Positions 22,601 to 31,346 are shown, counted from the stretch's first letter. The stretch: 64,000 nt of DNA from Saussurea involucrata (GCA_033807775.1 CM066326.1:86714873-86778872), one strand, 5' to 3'. Program-made: numbers and translations. Notes: generated from the sequence alone by a model not told the origin.

Positions 22601-25600
22601 TCTATTTGTTTGCATCCTCAAAGGTTCATTCGGGTCGGGAAAGTTAAGCCTAACGAAGATTAATTCCGCATTTGTTGTTACCGTTAGTGGCCGTTTTTCC
22701 CATCAGAGTGGTATCAGAGCTTTTGGTTATCGTTTTGAGTTTGACTTGTTTGAACGATGGAAGCTAATACAAGTAGGGTGATAAGTTTAAATGGTTCTAA
22801 TTATCATGTTTGTAAAGGGAAGATGGAAGACCTTCTTTATGTGAAGGATTTTTACTTGCCTGTTTTTTCGACCGACAAACCTGAGAATAAAACAGATGCA
22901 GAATGGAATATTTTGCATAGACAAGTTTGTGGGTATATTCGGCAATGGGTTGATGATAATGTTTTGAACCATATCAGTGGGGAGACTCATGCTCGTACTC
23001 TATGGAACAAGCTCGAGCAGTTATATGCTCGAAAGACTGGAAATAATTAGTTGTTCTTGATTAAAAAGTTGATCCAACTTAAGTACCATGATGGAACTCC
23101 TATCACTGATCATTTGAATGCATTTCAGGGAATTATTAATCAGCTTGCAGGAATGGGTATCAAGTTTGAAGATGAAATCCAAGGCTTATGGATCCTTGGT
23201 ACTCTACCGGATTCATGGGAGACTTTTAGGACATCATTGTCCAACTCCGCACCCGATGGTGTTATTTCCATGGAATTGGCTAAAGGCAGTATTTTAAATG
23301 AAGAGATGAGAAGAAAGTCACAGGGTTCCTCTTCACAATCAGATGTCTTGGTCACAGAAAGGCGGGGGAGAAGTCAGAGTAGAAGTCCAGGTAACAGAGG
23401 AAATCATCGGGCAAATTCGAAAGGAAAGTCTGTTGATTTTGAGTGCTACCACTGTGGTAGGAAAGGGCACACGGTACGATTCTGCAGACAGTTGAAGAAA
23501 GAGAACAAAAAGGCCAACCACAACAATCAAAAGAACAATCATAAGAAAGATGATGGTGGTAATGACAATGCTGAAATCAATACCACTGTTGAGGAGTTCT
23601 TTCTTTGTTGTGATGATGATATGGTGAACCTTGCACATGATGATTCGAGTTGGGTTATTGACACTGGTGCTACGTGTCATGTTACATCACGAAGAGACTT
23701 CTTTACATCTTACACTACAGGTGATTATGGCACTGTTAAGATGGGTAATAGTGGTCTATCAAAGGTTGTTGGAATTGGCAATGTCTGTTTGAAATTTGAC
23801 ACTCGGATGGAATTGGTTTTACGGAATGTAAAACATGTCCCAGATATGAGACTTAATGTGATTTCTACAGGCTTACTTGATGATGATGGCTACAACAACA
23901 ACTTTGGTAATGGTATATGGAAACTCACTCGTGGTTCTTTAATCGTGGCAAGAGGTAAGAAATGCCCATTGTTATATGTGACACATCCGAAGATCTCCAA
24001 CAACATTGTCAACGCTGTGGAGAATAATGATATGACTGATTTGTGGCATAAGAGACTTGGCCACATGAGTGAGAAGGGGATGTCTCTCCTGTCAAAGAGA
24101 AATGTGTTACCAGGTGTGCATAATATTCATTTGAAGAAGTGTTCTCACTGTTTGGCAGGAAAACAGACTCGAGTTACTTTCAAGAGTCAGTCTCCTTCTC
24201 GAAAGGAGAATATACTTGATTTGGTTCATTCCGACGTTTGTGGTCCTATGAAGACTAGGACACTTGGTGGCTGCTCATATTTTGTCACATTCATCGATGA
24301 TCACTCGAGGAAGGTATGGATTTATACCTTGAAGTCTAAAGATCAAGTATTAGATGTGTTTAAGCAGTTTCATGTCTCAGTAGAGAGACAGACTGGGAAG
24401 AAGCTCAAGTGTATTCGAACAGATAATGGAGGTGATTACATTGGGCCTTTTGATGCTTATTGTAGAGAACAAGGTATTCGGCACCAAAAGACTCCTCCGA
24501 AGACGCCGCAGTTGAATGGCTTAGCAGAGCGGATGAACATAACATTGGTTGAGCGAGTTAGATGTTTGCTCTCACATGCAGGGTTGCCGAGTTCCTTTTG
24601 GGGTGAAGCTTTGAATACGGCGGTACATGTTATTAATCTAACTCCTTGTGTTCCTTTGTCTTTTGATGTTCCTGACAGGGTTTGGAGCGGCAAAGATGTT
24701 TCATACCGTCACTTACGGGTCTTTGGATGCAAGGCTTTTGTGCATATTCCCAAAGATGAAAGATCAAAGCTTGATGTGAAGACTAAGCCATGTGTGTTCC
24801 TTGGTTATGGCCAAGATGAGTTCGGTTACAGATTATATGATCCGGTTCAAAAGAAACTTGTTCGAAGCCGAGATGTTATTTTCATGGAAGATCAGACTTT
24901 GAAAGATGTTGAGAAGGAAGATACTATTCCTCAACATAATGATGATCTTACTGATTTGGATCCAGCTCCTCCTAAGCATGTTGAGACACGTGATGGAGAT
25001 GGTGTTCTAAATGACGAACAAGATGGCACTAATGATGTTGATGTTCCAGAGGAAATTGAGATGGATGCAGAAGTTCATCCAGAGTTACCAGTTCCAGGTA
25101 TGCCATCATTTATCCCACTTAGGCGGTCTATGAGAAATCGTCATCCTTCTACACGATACTCTGCTGATGAGTATGTCTTACTCACTGATGGGGGAGAGCC
25201 GGAGTGTTATGAAGAGGCCATGGAAGATGAGCACAAGAAAGAGTGGGTTGAAGCCATGCAAGACGAGATGACTTCCTTGCATGAGAACAATACTTTTGAG
25301 TTGGTGAAGTTGCCTAAAGGCAAAAGAGCTTTGAAGAACAAGTGGGTCTACAAAGTGAAGACAGAAGAACATACTTCACGGCCCAGGTACAAAGCTAGAT
25401 TGGTGGTTAAAGGCTTCAGTCAAAGAAAAGGTATTGACTTTGATGAGATTTTCTCACCGGTCGTGAAGATGGGATATATCCGAGTGGTTCTTGGTTTAGC
25501 TGCTAGCCTTGATCTTGAGGTTGAGCAGATGGATGTGAAGACAGCTTTCCTTCACGGTGACTTGGACAAGGAAATCTACATGGAGCAACCTGAAGGTTTT

Positions 25601-28600
25601 CAGGTTAAGGGCAAAGAAGACTATGTGTGTAGACTTCAGAAAAGTCTTTATGGTTTGAAGCAAGCACCAAGGCAGTGGTACAAGAAATTTGAGTCAGTCA
25701 TGGGTAAGCAAGGCTACCGGAAAACTACTTCAAATCATTGTGTTTTCTTCCAGAGGTTTGGTAATGATGATTTCATTATCTTATTACTATATGTTGATGA
25801 CATGTTGATTGTTGGCAAGAATGTAGAAAGAATTACCCAGCTGAAGTTAGAATTGAGCAAGTCTTTTGCTATGAAAGACTTGGGGCCAGCAAAACAGATT
25901 CTTGGCATTCGGATTACACGAGATAGAGCTTCCAAGAAGTTGCACATGTCACAAGAGCAATACATCGAGAAGGTGCTTCGCAGATTCAACATGGATAAAG
26001 CTAAAGTGGTTAGTTCACCTCTAACTACCAACTTTAAGCTAACTGATAAAGATTGTCCCTCTTCAAAGAAGGAGATTGAAGAGATGGATCGAATTCCGTA
26101 TGCATCGGCTGTTGGGAGTCTGATGTATGCGATGGTATGCACACGACCTGATATTGCCTATGCAGTAGGTGTTGTTAGTCGTTTTCTGTCGAACCCAGGT
26201 AAGAAGCATTGGGAAGCAGTTAAGTGGATTCTCAGATATCTACGTGGTACTTCCAAATTGGGTATAACTTTTGGAAATGGGGAGCCAATGCTTGTTGGGT
26301 ACACTGATTCTGATATGGCAGGAAATAAGGACAACATGAAATCCACTTCTGGATATTTGATGACCTTTGCAGGGGGAGCTGTGTCATGGCAATCAAGGTT
26401 GCAAAAGTGTGTTGCTTTGTCTACCACTGAGGCTGAGTATATGGCGGCAACAGAAGCGTGCAAAGAACTATTGTGGCTGAAACGATTCATGCAAGAGCTC
26501 GACTTTATGCAACAACGCTACATGGTTCTTTGTGATAATCAAAGTGCGATTCACCTTGCTAAGAATTCTATGTTTCATAAAAGAACAAAGCATATCGATG
26601 TGAGGTATCATTGGATTAGAGATGCTCTTGAAGACAAGATGTTTGAACTTGATAAAGTTCATACTGATGATAATGGTTCCGATATGTTGACAAAGGCTTT
26701 GGCAAGTGAAAAGCTGAAGATATGTTGCTTGATCGCCGGAATGGCGAACTCTTCCTCATAGGCAAAAAGGGGGAGATTTGTTGGGTTTTCTTATGGTTTT
26801 TTGGCCCATGAGGAAGGCCCATGTGTTTTGGCACTCATATATATATTTCTTATTCAACACTATTTTATTAGGGTGTGTAATTTTTCAAATTAGCAGCTAC
26901 AAAAAGAGAGAGAGAGAGAAACAAGAAAAAGGAGAGAGCTCCATTTTCGTCTTTCTTAACCCAGCTGCAGAAAACTTCTGTTTCCCGGAGATTGAACGGT
27001 CGGATCGTCGTGATTTTTGGTCAGCAGCTTCACGACATCTTCATCCACATTATGGACGGTGGGATCGTGTTTTTGAGGTCCGGAGGTCAGGTTTTCTCGG
27101 GGTTCTGCACAGCAGCAATTTGTGGTGATATTTTCTCCATCCTCGCTCTATTTTGGTTCCATACATCTTGATGTGCTTATTTCCAAGTGTATGATGGTTT
27201 TGTATGCCTCTAGTATAATCTAGAGAAGACTTTGTATTGCTCTAATATTGGTGGTAGTGGATTTGAAGCGGCTCAAGTAGTCCCGTGGTTTTTACTCTCG
27301 ATTTCGAGGGGTTTTCCACGCTAAAATTTTGGTGTCTCATTGTGGTTGCTGATTTTATGTTTTGGAGCTGTTTTTACTTGCATTTAGAATACTCTATTTG
27401 TTTGCATCCTCAAAGGTTCATTCGGGTCGGGAAAGTTAAGCCTAACGAAGATTAATTCCGCATTTGTTGTTACCGTTAGTGGCCGTTTTTCCCATCAGTA
27501 AGGTTCGATGGGTACTAAAGTTAATTTATCAATCAGATTACATCAAGTTTGTTCGACTACTGGAACTTTTATAAGAGGAGTTCAAAAGTTGTGATTTCCG
27601 TGATACTTTTACTTTGTACTTTTGGTAATTAGGATTGATCCGACCGAGTCCACTAATGTTCGGGGGGGAACTCTGGTTAGAGTTCTATTGAACTACCGTG
27701 GTTCATTGGCAAAAATCATGTTCAAGTGAGATTATTCCTTTAAATTGTGAGGTTGAATATGCCTAAACACGTGTAAATGAAGGGATACATAAACACAACA
27801 GAGACACCTCTCTGACTTGTACATTTAAGGTATATGCTCTCTTTCTCTTAACAACCAACCCCCCCTTTTATCTTTATGTTTGTAATGAAACCTTACCACT
27901 AGCAACAGAACCACAACTTGAAACACATAATTAGTTATAGTATGAATTCTTCAGCATATTTAATGTGCATATTACATACCTTGGATATCAACCTTGCGTT
28001 TAATCCCAGACGAGCTGCACAAGTTAGGGCATTTCCTGCATTGCCACCTCCTTGAACCTAAGAGAACATTTGAGTGAATGATGATTGCTAATTTTTAAGC
28101 CAAAAGCAACTTCTAAATTCAAGACCTACAGTAATTTTCTACAATAAAGATAGACATAGTTGGAAATTGGAACAGAGTGCAAACATGACGGACAAGAGTT
28201 CCTTATCTTATTTGATGCCCCCAAGAAACAGCCATTTATTTGATTAAGAGAGTAAATAATTTGCAAGTATTTTGACTTTTGCAACAACAATATCATCAAC
28301 CCTACCAGATTTCGAAAGTGTATTCCAAATAAGAAGTAAATTAAATTGACCACCCTTTACAAAAACATGAAGCAGAAGATGAAGCATCCAGACCCCACCT
28401 CCTGGTGGGATATACCGGGATTGTTTGGTTTGCTTTGGCTTGGTTTAATTCTCAATGAAACTTAAGTTCAATTACAAAAAACAAAAAAAAGTACAATTGC
28501 ATAGAGACCGTTGACTTTAGTGATTACGAATAAGTTTAAACTGTAAATTTCTCGCAACAGCAGTTTGAGACTTGAGTTCATCAAAATACCAACTAGTCAT

Positions 28601-29159
28601 TGCATAACACTATAAGCAAAGATTTCACACGTCATTTACACGTTTTAGTCATATCCAACTTCACAATCTAAATGAATAATCTCACTTCAACATGATTTTA
28701 GCCTATGAACCACACACGTTTAATAAAACTCTGGTACAAAATAAAAGTATCATTGAATTCACAATTTTTGAACTCCTCTAACAAAACTACAAAAGTACTA
28801 ACAGTCTAACAAATTTGACTTAAATTGATTGATAAATTAGTTATCGTATCAATAGGACTTTACTACAGTATAAAATCTCCAAATAAAACAAATAGATCAC
28901 CTAGAATTCTTTTACCTTCATGCTGGTGCTTCTGATTTTGTCGTCAGGATTAGGGTAAGAAGCCACAGTCGCCAATAAATCCACCGATACACCACCAACT
29001 CCAAGCTGTGTAGTTAACACCATTAAAATCCAACCTCAAATAGTCAAATCACAACTAACATCAATCATGGAAGCAAACACGTAGAAATTAAGAAATACGT
29101 ACCACGATTGGAGCTTCAGGCCGAGTCGACGGTGACGACGACATGCTTACCCTAAACAT
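7653..29159 (-). CDS. pfkB-family (ribokinase-like) carbohydrate kinase, 12 exons, intact
   Basis: This gene probably phosphorylates a sugar or sugar-like substrate with ATP; the substrate cannot be told from sequence. Exons (minus strand): 29103-29159, 28916-29005, 27980-28057, 21395-21469, 20241-20293, 19004-19154, 18371-18481, 17473-17599, 16401-16501, 8869-9007, 8055-8107, 7653-7736. Phases join without a break, giving 367 aa from ATG 29144 or 372 aa from the in-frame ATG 29159. Landmarks: VGGVSVDLLATVASYP (exon 2), the GGGNAGNAL substrate loop (exon 3), VSEEGNSPFTYVIVDNQT (exon 5), and the pfkB signature DTTGAGDAFIGA in exon 10, whose GAGD loop carries the catalytic aspartate. It ends in DPRLMIFLG and stop. 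Length and exon order fit plant cytosolic-type pfkB kinases annotated as ketohexokinase-like. All introns are GT-AG except intron 7, which starts GC. Intron lengths run from 97 bp (intron 1) to 6.5 kb (intron 3) and 7.4 kb (intron 9). Exon borders were placed by eye from splice signals and family similarity. Confidence 0.9.
8162..8682. mobile_element. hAT-like non-autonomous element in kinase intron 10
   Basis: The ends TACGGGGTGGTGTTAGC and, inverted, TAGTGGTGCTAACGAG are flanked by ATTGCAGC (8154-8161) and GTTGCAGC (8683-8690), a 7/8 match to an 8-bp duplication. GAGCTTGAG/AGCTCGAG words and a CCCGG repeat (8651-8667) lie near the ends. Its interior has a 60-bp tandem duplication. No coding capacity. 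Confidence 0.65.
8325..8447. repeat. 60-bp tandem duplication
   Basis: Two copies of a unit that includes CATATTCATATGGAGTC and TACAGACTTAAAAACCA, offset by exactly 60 bases, with a few mismatches. It lies within the hAT-like element at 8162-8682. Confidence 0.9.
9187..9526 (+). repeat. 5' LTR of Ty3/gypsy element
   Basis: 340 bp, TG...CA. It contains a clear TATA box, TATAAATA at 9350-9357, which should drive transcription of the element on the plus strand. It differs from the 3' LTR at two sites (an A/G in the TTGTAATA stretch and a C/A in the CCCCAATT stretch). Confidence 0.97.
9350..9357 (+). promoter_or_regulatory. LTR TATA box
   Basis: TATAAATA, repeated at 14287-14294 in the 3' LTR. 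Transcription from the 3' copy would read rightwards into kinase intron 9, antisense to the gene. Confidence 0.6.
9530..9541 (+). other. Primer binding site, Ty3/gypsy element
   Basis: TGGTATCAGAGC, three bases after the LTR end, complements the 3' end of initiator methionine tRNA as in most plant LTR retrotransposons. Confidence 0.9.
9556..11467 (+). pseudogene. gag-protease region of the Ty3/gypsy element, broken
   Basis: The gag begins at ATG 9556 (MAPPRSDP) with a coiled-coil-like leader. A one-base frameshift near 9840-9860 moves the reading to another frame, where the retrotransposon gag domain runs through LFDGSNPDGWI and ALLWYQWEH. A zinc knuckle of unusual spacing (CFRCDEKWNVGHRC) is at about 10597-10638, and an aspartic protease site DPGATHNFIS at about 10828. 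The usual DSG/DTG is DPG here, which probably impairs the protease. The frame stops at TGA 11465-11467, before the RT domain. Confidence 0.9.
11530..14226 (+). pseudogene. RT-RNase H-integrase-chromodomain region of the Ty3/gypsy element
   Basis: After a one-base frameshift in the A9 run at 11521-11529, one long open frame runs to TAG 14224-14226. Domains in order: RT with FFDDILVYS (about 11846-11872), RNase H starting near EADASGYGLG (about 12283), integrase zinc finger (H-H at 12853-12875, CSVCQQQK at about 12964), and integrase catalytic core with MDFIEGLP, SDRDKVF and GQSEIVNK, so the D, D and E residues are present. A chromodomain (IKWKGLPDFEATWEEF, about 14008-14055) ends the protein. 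The last 34 codons lie inside the 3' LTR, and the polypurine tract is also coding. Upstream lesions separate it from gag. Confidence 0.93.
14111..14120 (+). other. Polypurine tract, Ty3/gypsy element
   Basis: GGGAGCGGGG three bases before the 3' LTR start; the usual primer for plus-strand DNA synthesis. It overlaps the chromodomain reading frame. Confidence 0.7.
14124..14463 (+). repeat. 3' LTR of Ty3/gypsy element
   Basis: 340 bp, nearly identical to 9187-9526. Its first 103 bases encode the C-terminus of the polyprotein. Followed by the target duplication CGGAT. Confidence 0.97.
14604..15415. mobile_element. hAT-like non-autonomous element with dense GATATCGG arrays
   Basis: Perfect 17-bp terminal inverted repeats, CTATGCTGTTAAAATCG at 14604-14620 and its complement at 15399-15415, are flanked by CTGCATAT on both sides (14596-14603 and 15416-15423). 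Next to each end is a cluster of GATATCGG, ATATATCGG and TATCGCCGATA words: about ten in the left 95 bp and about ten in the right 150 bp, in largely opposite orientation. The roughly 550-bp centre is ordinary non-coding DNA. Duplication length suggests hAT. Because CTAT/ATAG adjoins both ends, a 12-bp duplication CTGCATATCTAT is an alternative reading. It lies in kinase intron 9, 136 bp from the gypsy element. Confidence 0.8.
15428..16130. other. Intron 9 sequence without recognised features
   Basis: Non-coding sequence between two insertions in kinase intron 9. Fragments such as AAAAAGTCAGCTCATGGC at 15635 and CTTTTCAAAAAACAAGCTACC resemble decayed MITE DNA, but no ends can be defined. Confidence 0.35.
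16131..16173 (+). mobile_element. Possible SINE 3' fragment
   Basis: GGGATTAGTCTG, then GGGATACCCTTCCC and an A10 tail resemble the 3' end of the SINE at 6781-6977 (GATTAGTCTAGG, ACACCCTTCC, A-rich tail). Too short to be certain. Confidence 0.3.
16652..17348. mobile_element. hAT-like non-autonomous element with GGCG-type subterminal motifs
   Basis: Ends CACGGTTCTAAAAGG and, inverted, CAAGGTTCTAAAGGCG, flanked by AGTTCAAA (16644-16651) and GGTTCAAA (17349-17356), 7/8 of an 8-bp duplication. AAGGCG and CGCC words cluster near both ends. The terminal word GGTTYTAAAAGG closely matches the element at 47296-48129, so the two are relatives. Another MITE is nested inside. Located in intron 8 of the pfkB kinase, only 125 bp from exon 8. 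Confidence 0.75.
16977..17233. mobile_element. Nested MITE of the ATCATATATGATT family
   Basis: Flanked by TATATA and bearing GTTCAAACGAGAAGCTAA on the left with a related inverted right end. ATCATATATGAT occurs four times inside. It is a relative of 6416-6674 inserted in the hAT-like element, giving an age order: the hAT-like element came first. Confidence 0.65.
18371..18481 (-). other. Exon 7 of the pfkB kinase, followed by a GC-AG intron
   Basis: The 111-bp exon encodes 37 residues starting ANRRSIPILID and ending AKLPQ. The downstream intron begins GCAAGC rather than GTAAGC, and ends at AG just before 17599. The surrounding CAG|GCAAGC is otherwise a perfect match to the donor consensus, as is usual for GC donors. 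Confidence 0.85.
18555..18870. repeat. Dispersed repeat, copy 1 (intron 6)
   Basis: Shares a colinear series of words with 51955-52285: AAATCAATCAAAAAACC, GGCTAAAAACA, CATCGGACGA, and CCTTAAAGATGCCC. The ends look like GGGGGTGGACC and, inverted, CAGCAGCGGACCCAGG, so it is probably a hAT-type MITE, but no target duplication was confirmed. Confidence 0.5.
19358..19557. mobile_element. MITE, GAGAAGTTGAGG family, copy A (intron 5)
   Basis: Inverted ends contain AGAAGTTGAGGTTAACGTG on both sides. Flanks AACTCAGC (19350-19357) and AACTCGGC (19558-19565) are an imperfect 8-bp target duplication. One outer end reads AGGGTTGGGTTCC, the other, inverted, GGTGAAGGATTGTG. Four other copies lie in the window. 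Confidence 0.8.
19604..19771 (-). mobile_element. tRNA-derived SINE (intron 5)
   Basis: Reverse-oriented relative of 6781-6977 with a 17-bp target duplication TCCCACAAACTACCTTT at 19587-19603 and 19772-19788. It lacks about 20 bases in the middle (the GTACACAACAATTGTGG region). Box A and box B equivalents are present on the minus strand, the same sense as the kinase gene. Confidence 0.85.
20451..20587. mobile_element. Short foldback MITE (intron 4)
   Basis: The left arm, with TTAGGTATATAACC and AATGAGATTTTAATTAA, is repeated inverted on the right as TTAATTAAAATCTCATTTT and GGTTATTACCTAA. Arms of about 45 bp are separated by about 45 bp, so it would form a hairpin in the kinase pre-mRNA. Confidence 0.6.
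20952..21219. mobile_element. Tourist-like MITE with GGTAAG motifs (intron 4)
   Basis: Ends GGGGCCGTTTACTAAAC and, inverted, GGGTCTGTTTACCAAA are flanked by TAA (20949-20951, 21220-21222). Inside, CTTACCGGGTAAG-type words recur. A relative is at 30774-30962. Confidence 0.75.
21558..21586. repeat. 29-bp direct repeat flanking the inverted duplication, left copy
   Basis: ACACCTCTCAGACTTG plus the following TACATTTAAGGTA recurs at 27804-27832 with one mismatch. The two copies bracket the inverted duplicate of exon 2 and behave like a long target-site duplication. Confidence 0.75.
21596..21833. mobile_element. MITE, GAGAAGTTGAGG family, copy B (intron 3)
   Basis: Flanked by a perfect 8-bp duplication TAACAACA (21588-21595, 21834-21841). 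The ends are GAGGTGAAGGATCGTGTG and, inverted, GGGTTGGGTTCCGG. It sits exactly at the left edge of the inverted exon 2 duplicate. Confidence 0.85.
21983..22705 (+). repeat. 5' LTR of Ty1/copia element
   Basis: 723 bp, TG...CA, with a GA microsatellite near 22107. It differs from the 3' LTR at about six bases and in the length of the GA run. Confidence 0.95.
22709..22720 (+). other. Primer binding site, Ty1/copia element
   Basis: TGGTATCAGAGC, complementary to initiator methionine tRNA, three bases after the 5' LTR. Confidence 0.9.
22757..26761 (+). pseudogene. copia gag-pol polyprotein with a single in-frame stop
   Basis: One frame from ATG 22757 (MEANTSRV) to TAG 26759-26761, 1,334 codons, interrupted only by TAG at 23048-23050 in the gag domain. 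Domains: UBN2-type gag; zinc knuckle CYHCGRKGHTVRFC (23443-23484); protease IDTGATCHV (about 23657); integrase zinc finger HKRLGHM...CSHCLAGK (about 24046-24162); integrase core with HSDVCGPM, DNGGDY and NGLAERMN; RT_2 with YVDDMLIVG (about 25790); RNase H with YTDSDMAGN and STTEAEYMAA. All catalytic residues that I can check are present. Read-through of the amber codon would give the whole protein; otherwise translation stops after 97 residues. Confidence 0.95.
26764..26776 (+). other. Polypurine tract, Ty1/copia element
   Basis: AAAAAGGGGGAGA, two bases before the 3' LTR. Confidence 0.85.
26779..27497 (+). repeat. 3' LTR of Ty1/copia element
   Basis: 719 bp, nearly identical to 21983-22705. 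Followed by GTAAG, the target duplication. Confidence 0.95.
27804..27832. repeat. 29-bp direct repeat flanking the inverted duplication, right copy
   Basis: Matches 21558-21586 with one mismatch (CTCTCTGAC against CTCTCAGAC). Confidence 0.75.
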
Positions 29160-29671
29160 CGCTCCGATGAGTTTATTTACCGGAATAAAGCAGAATAATG
29201 CGATGAGCGAGTGAAGAAAGACACCTGGAGGTAGTGGAGCAGTGAATTGACGAAGCAGAGCGTGAAGAACAGCAAACGAAGCTCGGGAGCATGGTGGTAA
29301 TAGAGGATATGGATATGGATATGGATATGGACATGGCTGTCATTGTCAGCCCTATGCGGTGGCGCGTGAGAAACAATCGGTTGCGTTAAAGCGCAGTAAC
29401 CGACTTTGTCTGATTTATGAATGCGATGATGATCCTGTTGCCGACTCCCTTCCAATAAAATTTGGGTGATTCTAAGAGCAGCTATTACAAATAAACAGAT
29501 TCTCTATAATCATTTATATATATATATATATAAAGAAGAACCTTAAACAATGACGTGGCAAATTCTTAAGAGTAAGATTTTTCTTAGAATTTTTCTGAAT
29601 TTTTTGATTTTTTAAATGAGCTAATTTGTTAATTACTTTTTGGTCTATGTATGAAAATATATGTTTTATTA
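29160..29671 (-). promoter_or_regulatory. Upstream region of the pfkB kinase gene
   Basis: The 5' UTR and promoter must lie here, in the roughly 510 bp between the start codon and the Helitron boundary at 29672. A six-base GGATAT repeat lies at about 29307-29331 and a TATATATA run at 29516-29532. No core element can be assigned with confidence. Confidence 0.4.
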
Positions 29672-30355
29672 CTAGCTGAGTACCCGCGCAATGCGACGGA
29701 AAGTAAATTTTTTACATTTACGTATCTAATTTATATAGAAAGTTAAGTGATAGGGGTCGAAGTGGCAGGTTGAAAATAATAGTCGATTCCAACAACTTTG
29801 TGTTTGGTATTATCAAATCAAGGATAAAGAATAACGATTCATTTTATGAAATGCGCTAATTGATGTACTCTTGACAATTTGTATATATTACTTGAAACAA
29901 AATAATAATAAAGCTCTAATCATACAAAGAACACGACGGTATCATCGTAAAATATCCACAAAATAAATGTTAAAAATGTTACAGGTTATTCAAGTAATCT
30001 TCATGGGATGTTGATTACTAAGCAAAACCGATTCTATGACCAACTCAGCTAGAGGAAGCCTAACACAGATGTACTTAACAGACTATTGACTTAAAAAACC
30101 TATCAAACATACTAATGACATAAAAAACCTTATAAATTTACTTTTGACATAAAATACCTATAAGTAGACTTCATCAACCTTAATGCTATAGACTTCCTTG
30201 GTTCCTCCTCTAAAATTTCCACAACGCTCCATGTCATGACTCCTGCTCCCTCTGTTTGCGCTTTGCTAATTTTGATCTTGTACATCATGCATACATATGC
30301 ACATCTCCCTCAAAATGCATCTTCCTTTCGAAAAATTATTGGAATAAGAATGTAC

Positions 30356-30670
30356 CGGTTCTCAAATACTCAGGAGGAGTAAATGCAAGATTCGTGCCAT
30401 AGGTTTTCCCATCTCGACTATTCTTCATTAGACCAAACCACGAAAGTATAGGATTACCTTCCTGCAAGAATTCTAATGCATGAATATCGACATCCAAATT
30501 TAAAATATGGGAAATAAATTGAACTTATTTTTTTTAACAAATTGAACAAAAATCTGTAAGCATTGAGATCGTGATAAAGAGCGTGGCCTTTACTTGTACA
30601 ATATTCAAGAGCTTCGGCTAGATGTAAGACCACACGTAACCTCATCGCCCATTTCTTTGGCAACGACTCC
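30356..30670 (-). pseudogene. Captured fragment of a BSK-type (brassinosteroid-signalling kinase) gene
   Basis: Two exon remnants are recognisable. Exon A (about 30541-30670) encodes KKWAMRLRVVLHLAEALEYC and continues HALYHDLNAYRFLF. Exon B (30356-30461) encodes EGNPILSWFGLMKNSRDGK and continues to LAFTPPEYLRTG. These match the catalytic-loop and activation-segment region of plant BSK receptor-like cytoplasmic kinases, which carry HDLNAYR instead of HRD. The splice donor of exon A is not GT where the family intron should start, the N-terminal and C-terminal parts are absent, and it lies inside a Helitron, so it is a non-functional captured fragment. Confidence 0.8.
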
Positions 30671-30773
30671 CTGAATCAACCAAGACTTATATGAAGTCAT
30701 TCATAATAAACAAAACAAACCCAATATATCCTACACAACAAAAATAAAGGATTATATAGCTTTTGTGACTTAA

Positions 30774-30962
30774 GGGCCGTTTACCAAACGCTTACTCGGG
30801 TAAGCACTTACCGGTAACCGGGTAAGATTTTAGTCCACCAAAACGATATCATATGCGACACCGGTAAGCGTTAACCATGGTAGGACTCTTAGTCCTGCCT
30901 TAGCTCTTACCGGGTAAGATCCTTGGTAAGAAGTTACCGAGTAAGCATTTGATAAATGGCCC
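30774..30962. mobile_element. Tourist-like MITE with GGTAAG motifs
   Basis: The ends GGGCCGTTTACCAAACGCTT and, inverted, GGGCCATTTATCAAATGCTT sit beside TTAA/TTTAA. CCGGTAAG and CGGGTAAG words recur inside. Related to 20952-21219. Inserted in the Helitron between captured exons. Confidence 0.65.
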
Positions 30963-31346
30963 TTTAATTTGACTGTGAGCTATATTTCCCGCATTTCCTA
31001 CATAGCTACATCAAACCTTGGCCCCTGTAATTTCTTGTGCAGACATGCAGTATCCAGCAATCCATATATATATATAAACTATTAAGTGTTAAGAGAAAAG
31101 AAACTTAATTGGCCCCTCCACTTTGAGTTTGGAAGTCCATTCACTATTCCACTTCCATTAGATATATACACTAAGCCGTTAAATAAATCCATTAAACTAA
31201 GCTCACAATCCATGTTTCTTACACAGGAAGAGAAATAACATGAATAAAATGAACAGAAAGAGAAATAACAACAATGAAGCATATAGAAACGCAAAGAAAT
31301 AACAATAATAACAACTCTTTACAATACCTAACGAAAACGAACATAC

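Larger units (their letters stand above)
21983..27497 (+). mobile_element. Ty1/copia LTR retrotransposon, nearly intact
   Basis: A 5,515-bp element antisense to the kinase gene in intron 3. LTRs 21983-22705 and 26779-27497 begin TGTTGGGTTTTC and end CCCATCA. The target duplication GTAAG is exact (21978-21982, 27498-27502). The primer site TGGTATCAGAGC is at 22709-22720 and the polypurine tract at 26764-26776. Domain order gag, protease, integrase, RT, RNase H defines Ty1/copia; the RT resembles the Tnt1/Tork group (inference). One in-frame TAG is the only lesion seen. Confidence 0.97.
21843..27781 (+). repeat. Inverted duplicate of kinase exon 2 and part of intron 2, split by a copia element
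   Basis: Plus-strand 21843-21982 and, beyond the copia insertion, 27498-27781 match the complement of 28634-29005. The first part repeats exon 2 (GACTGTGGCTTCTTACCC in both, then ATCAGAAGCACCAGCATGAA and the splice donor); the second follows intron 2 (GAGGAGTTCAAAA, AAAATCATG, GTGAGATTATTC). The copy lacks 11 bases of exon 2 and has about 50 extra bases, so it is not coding. It lies antisense to the gene in intron 3. Confidence 0.88.
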
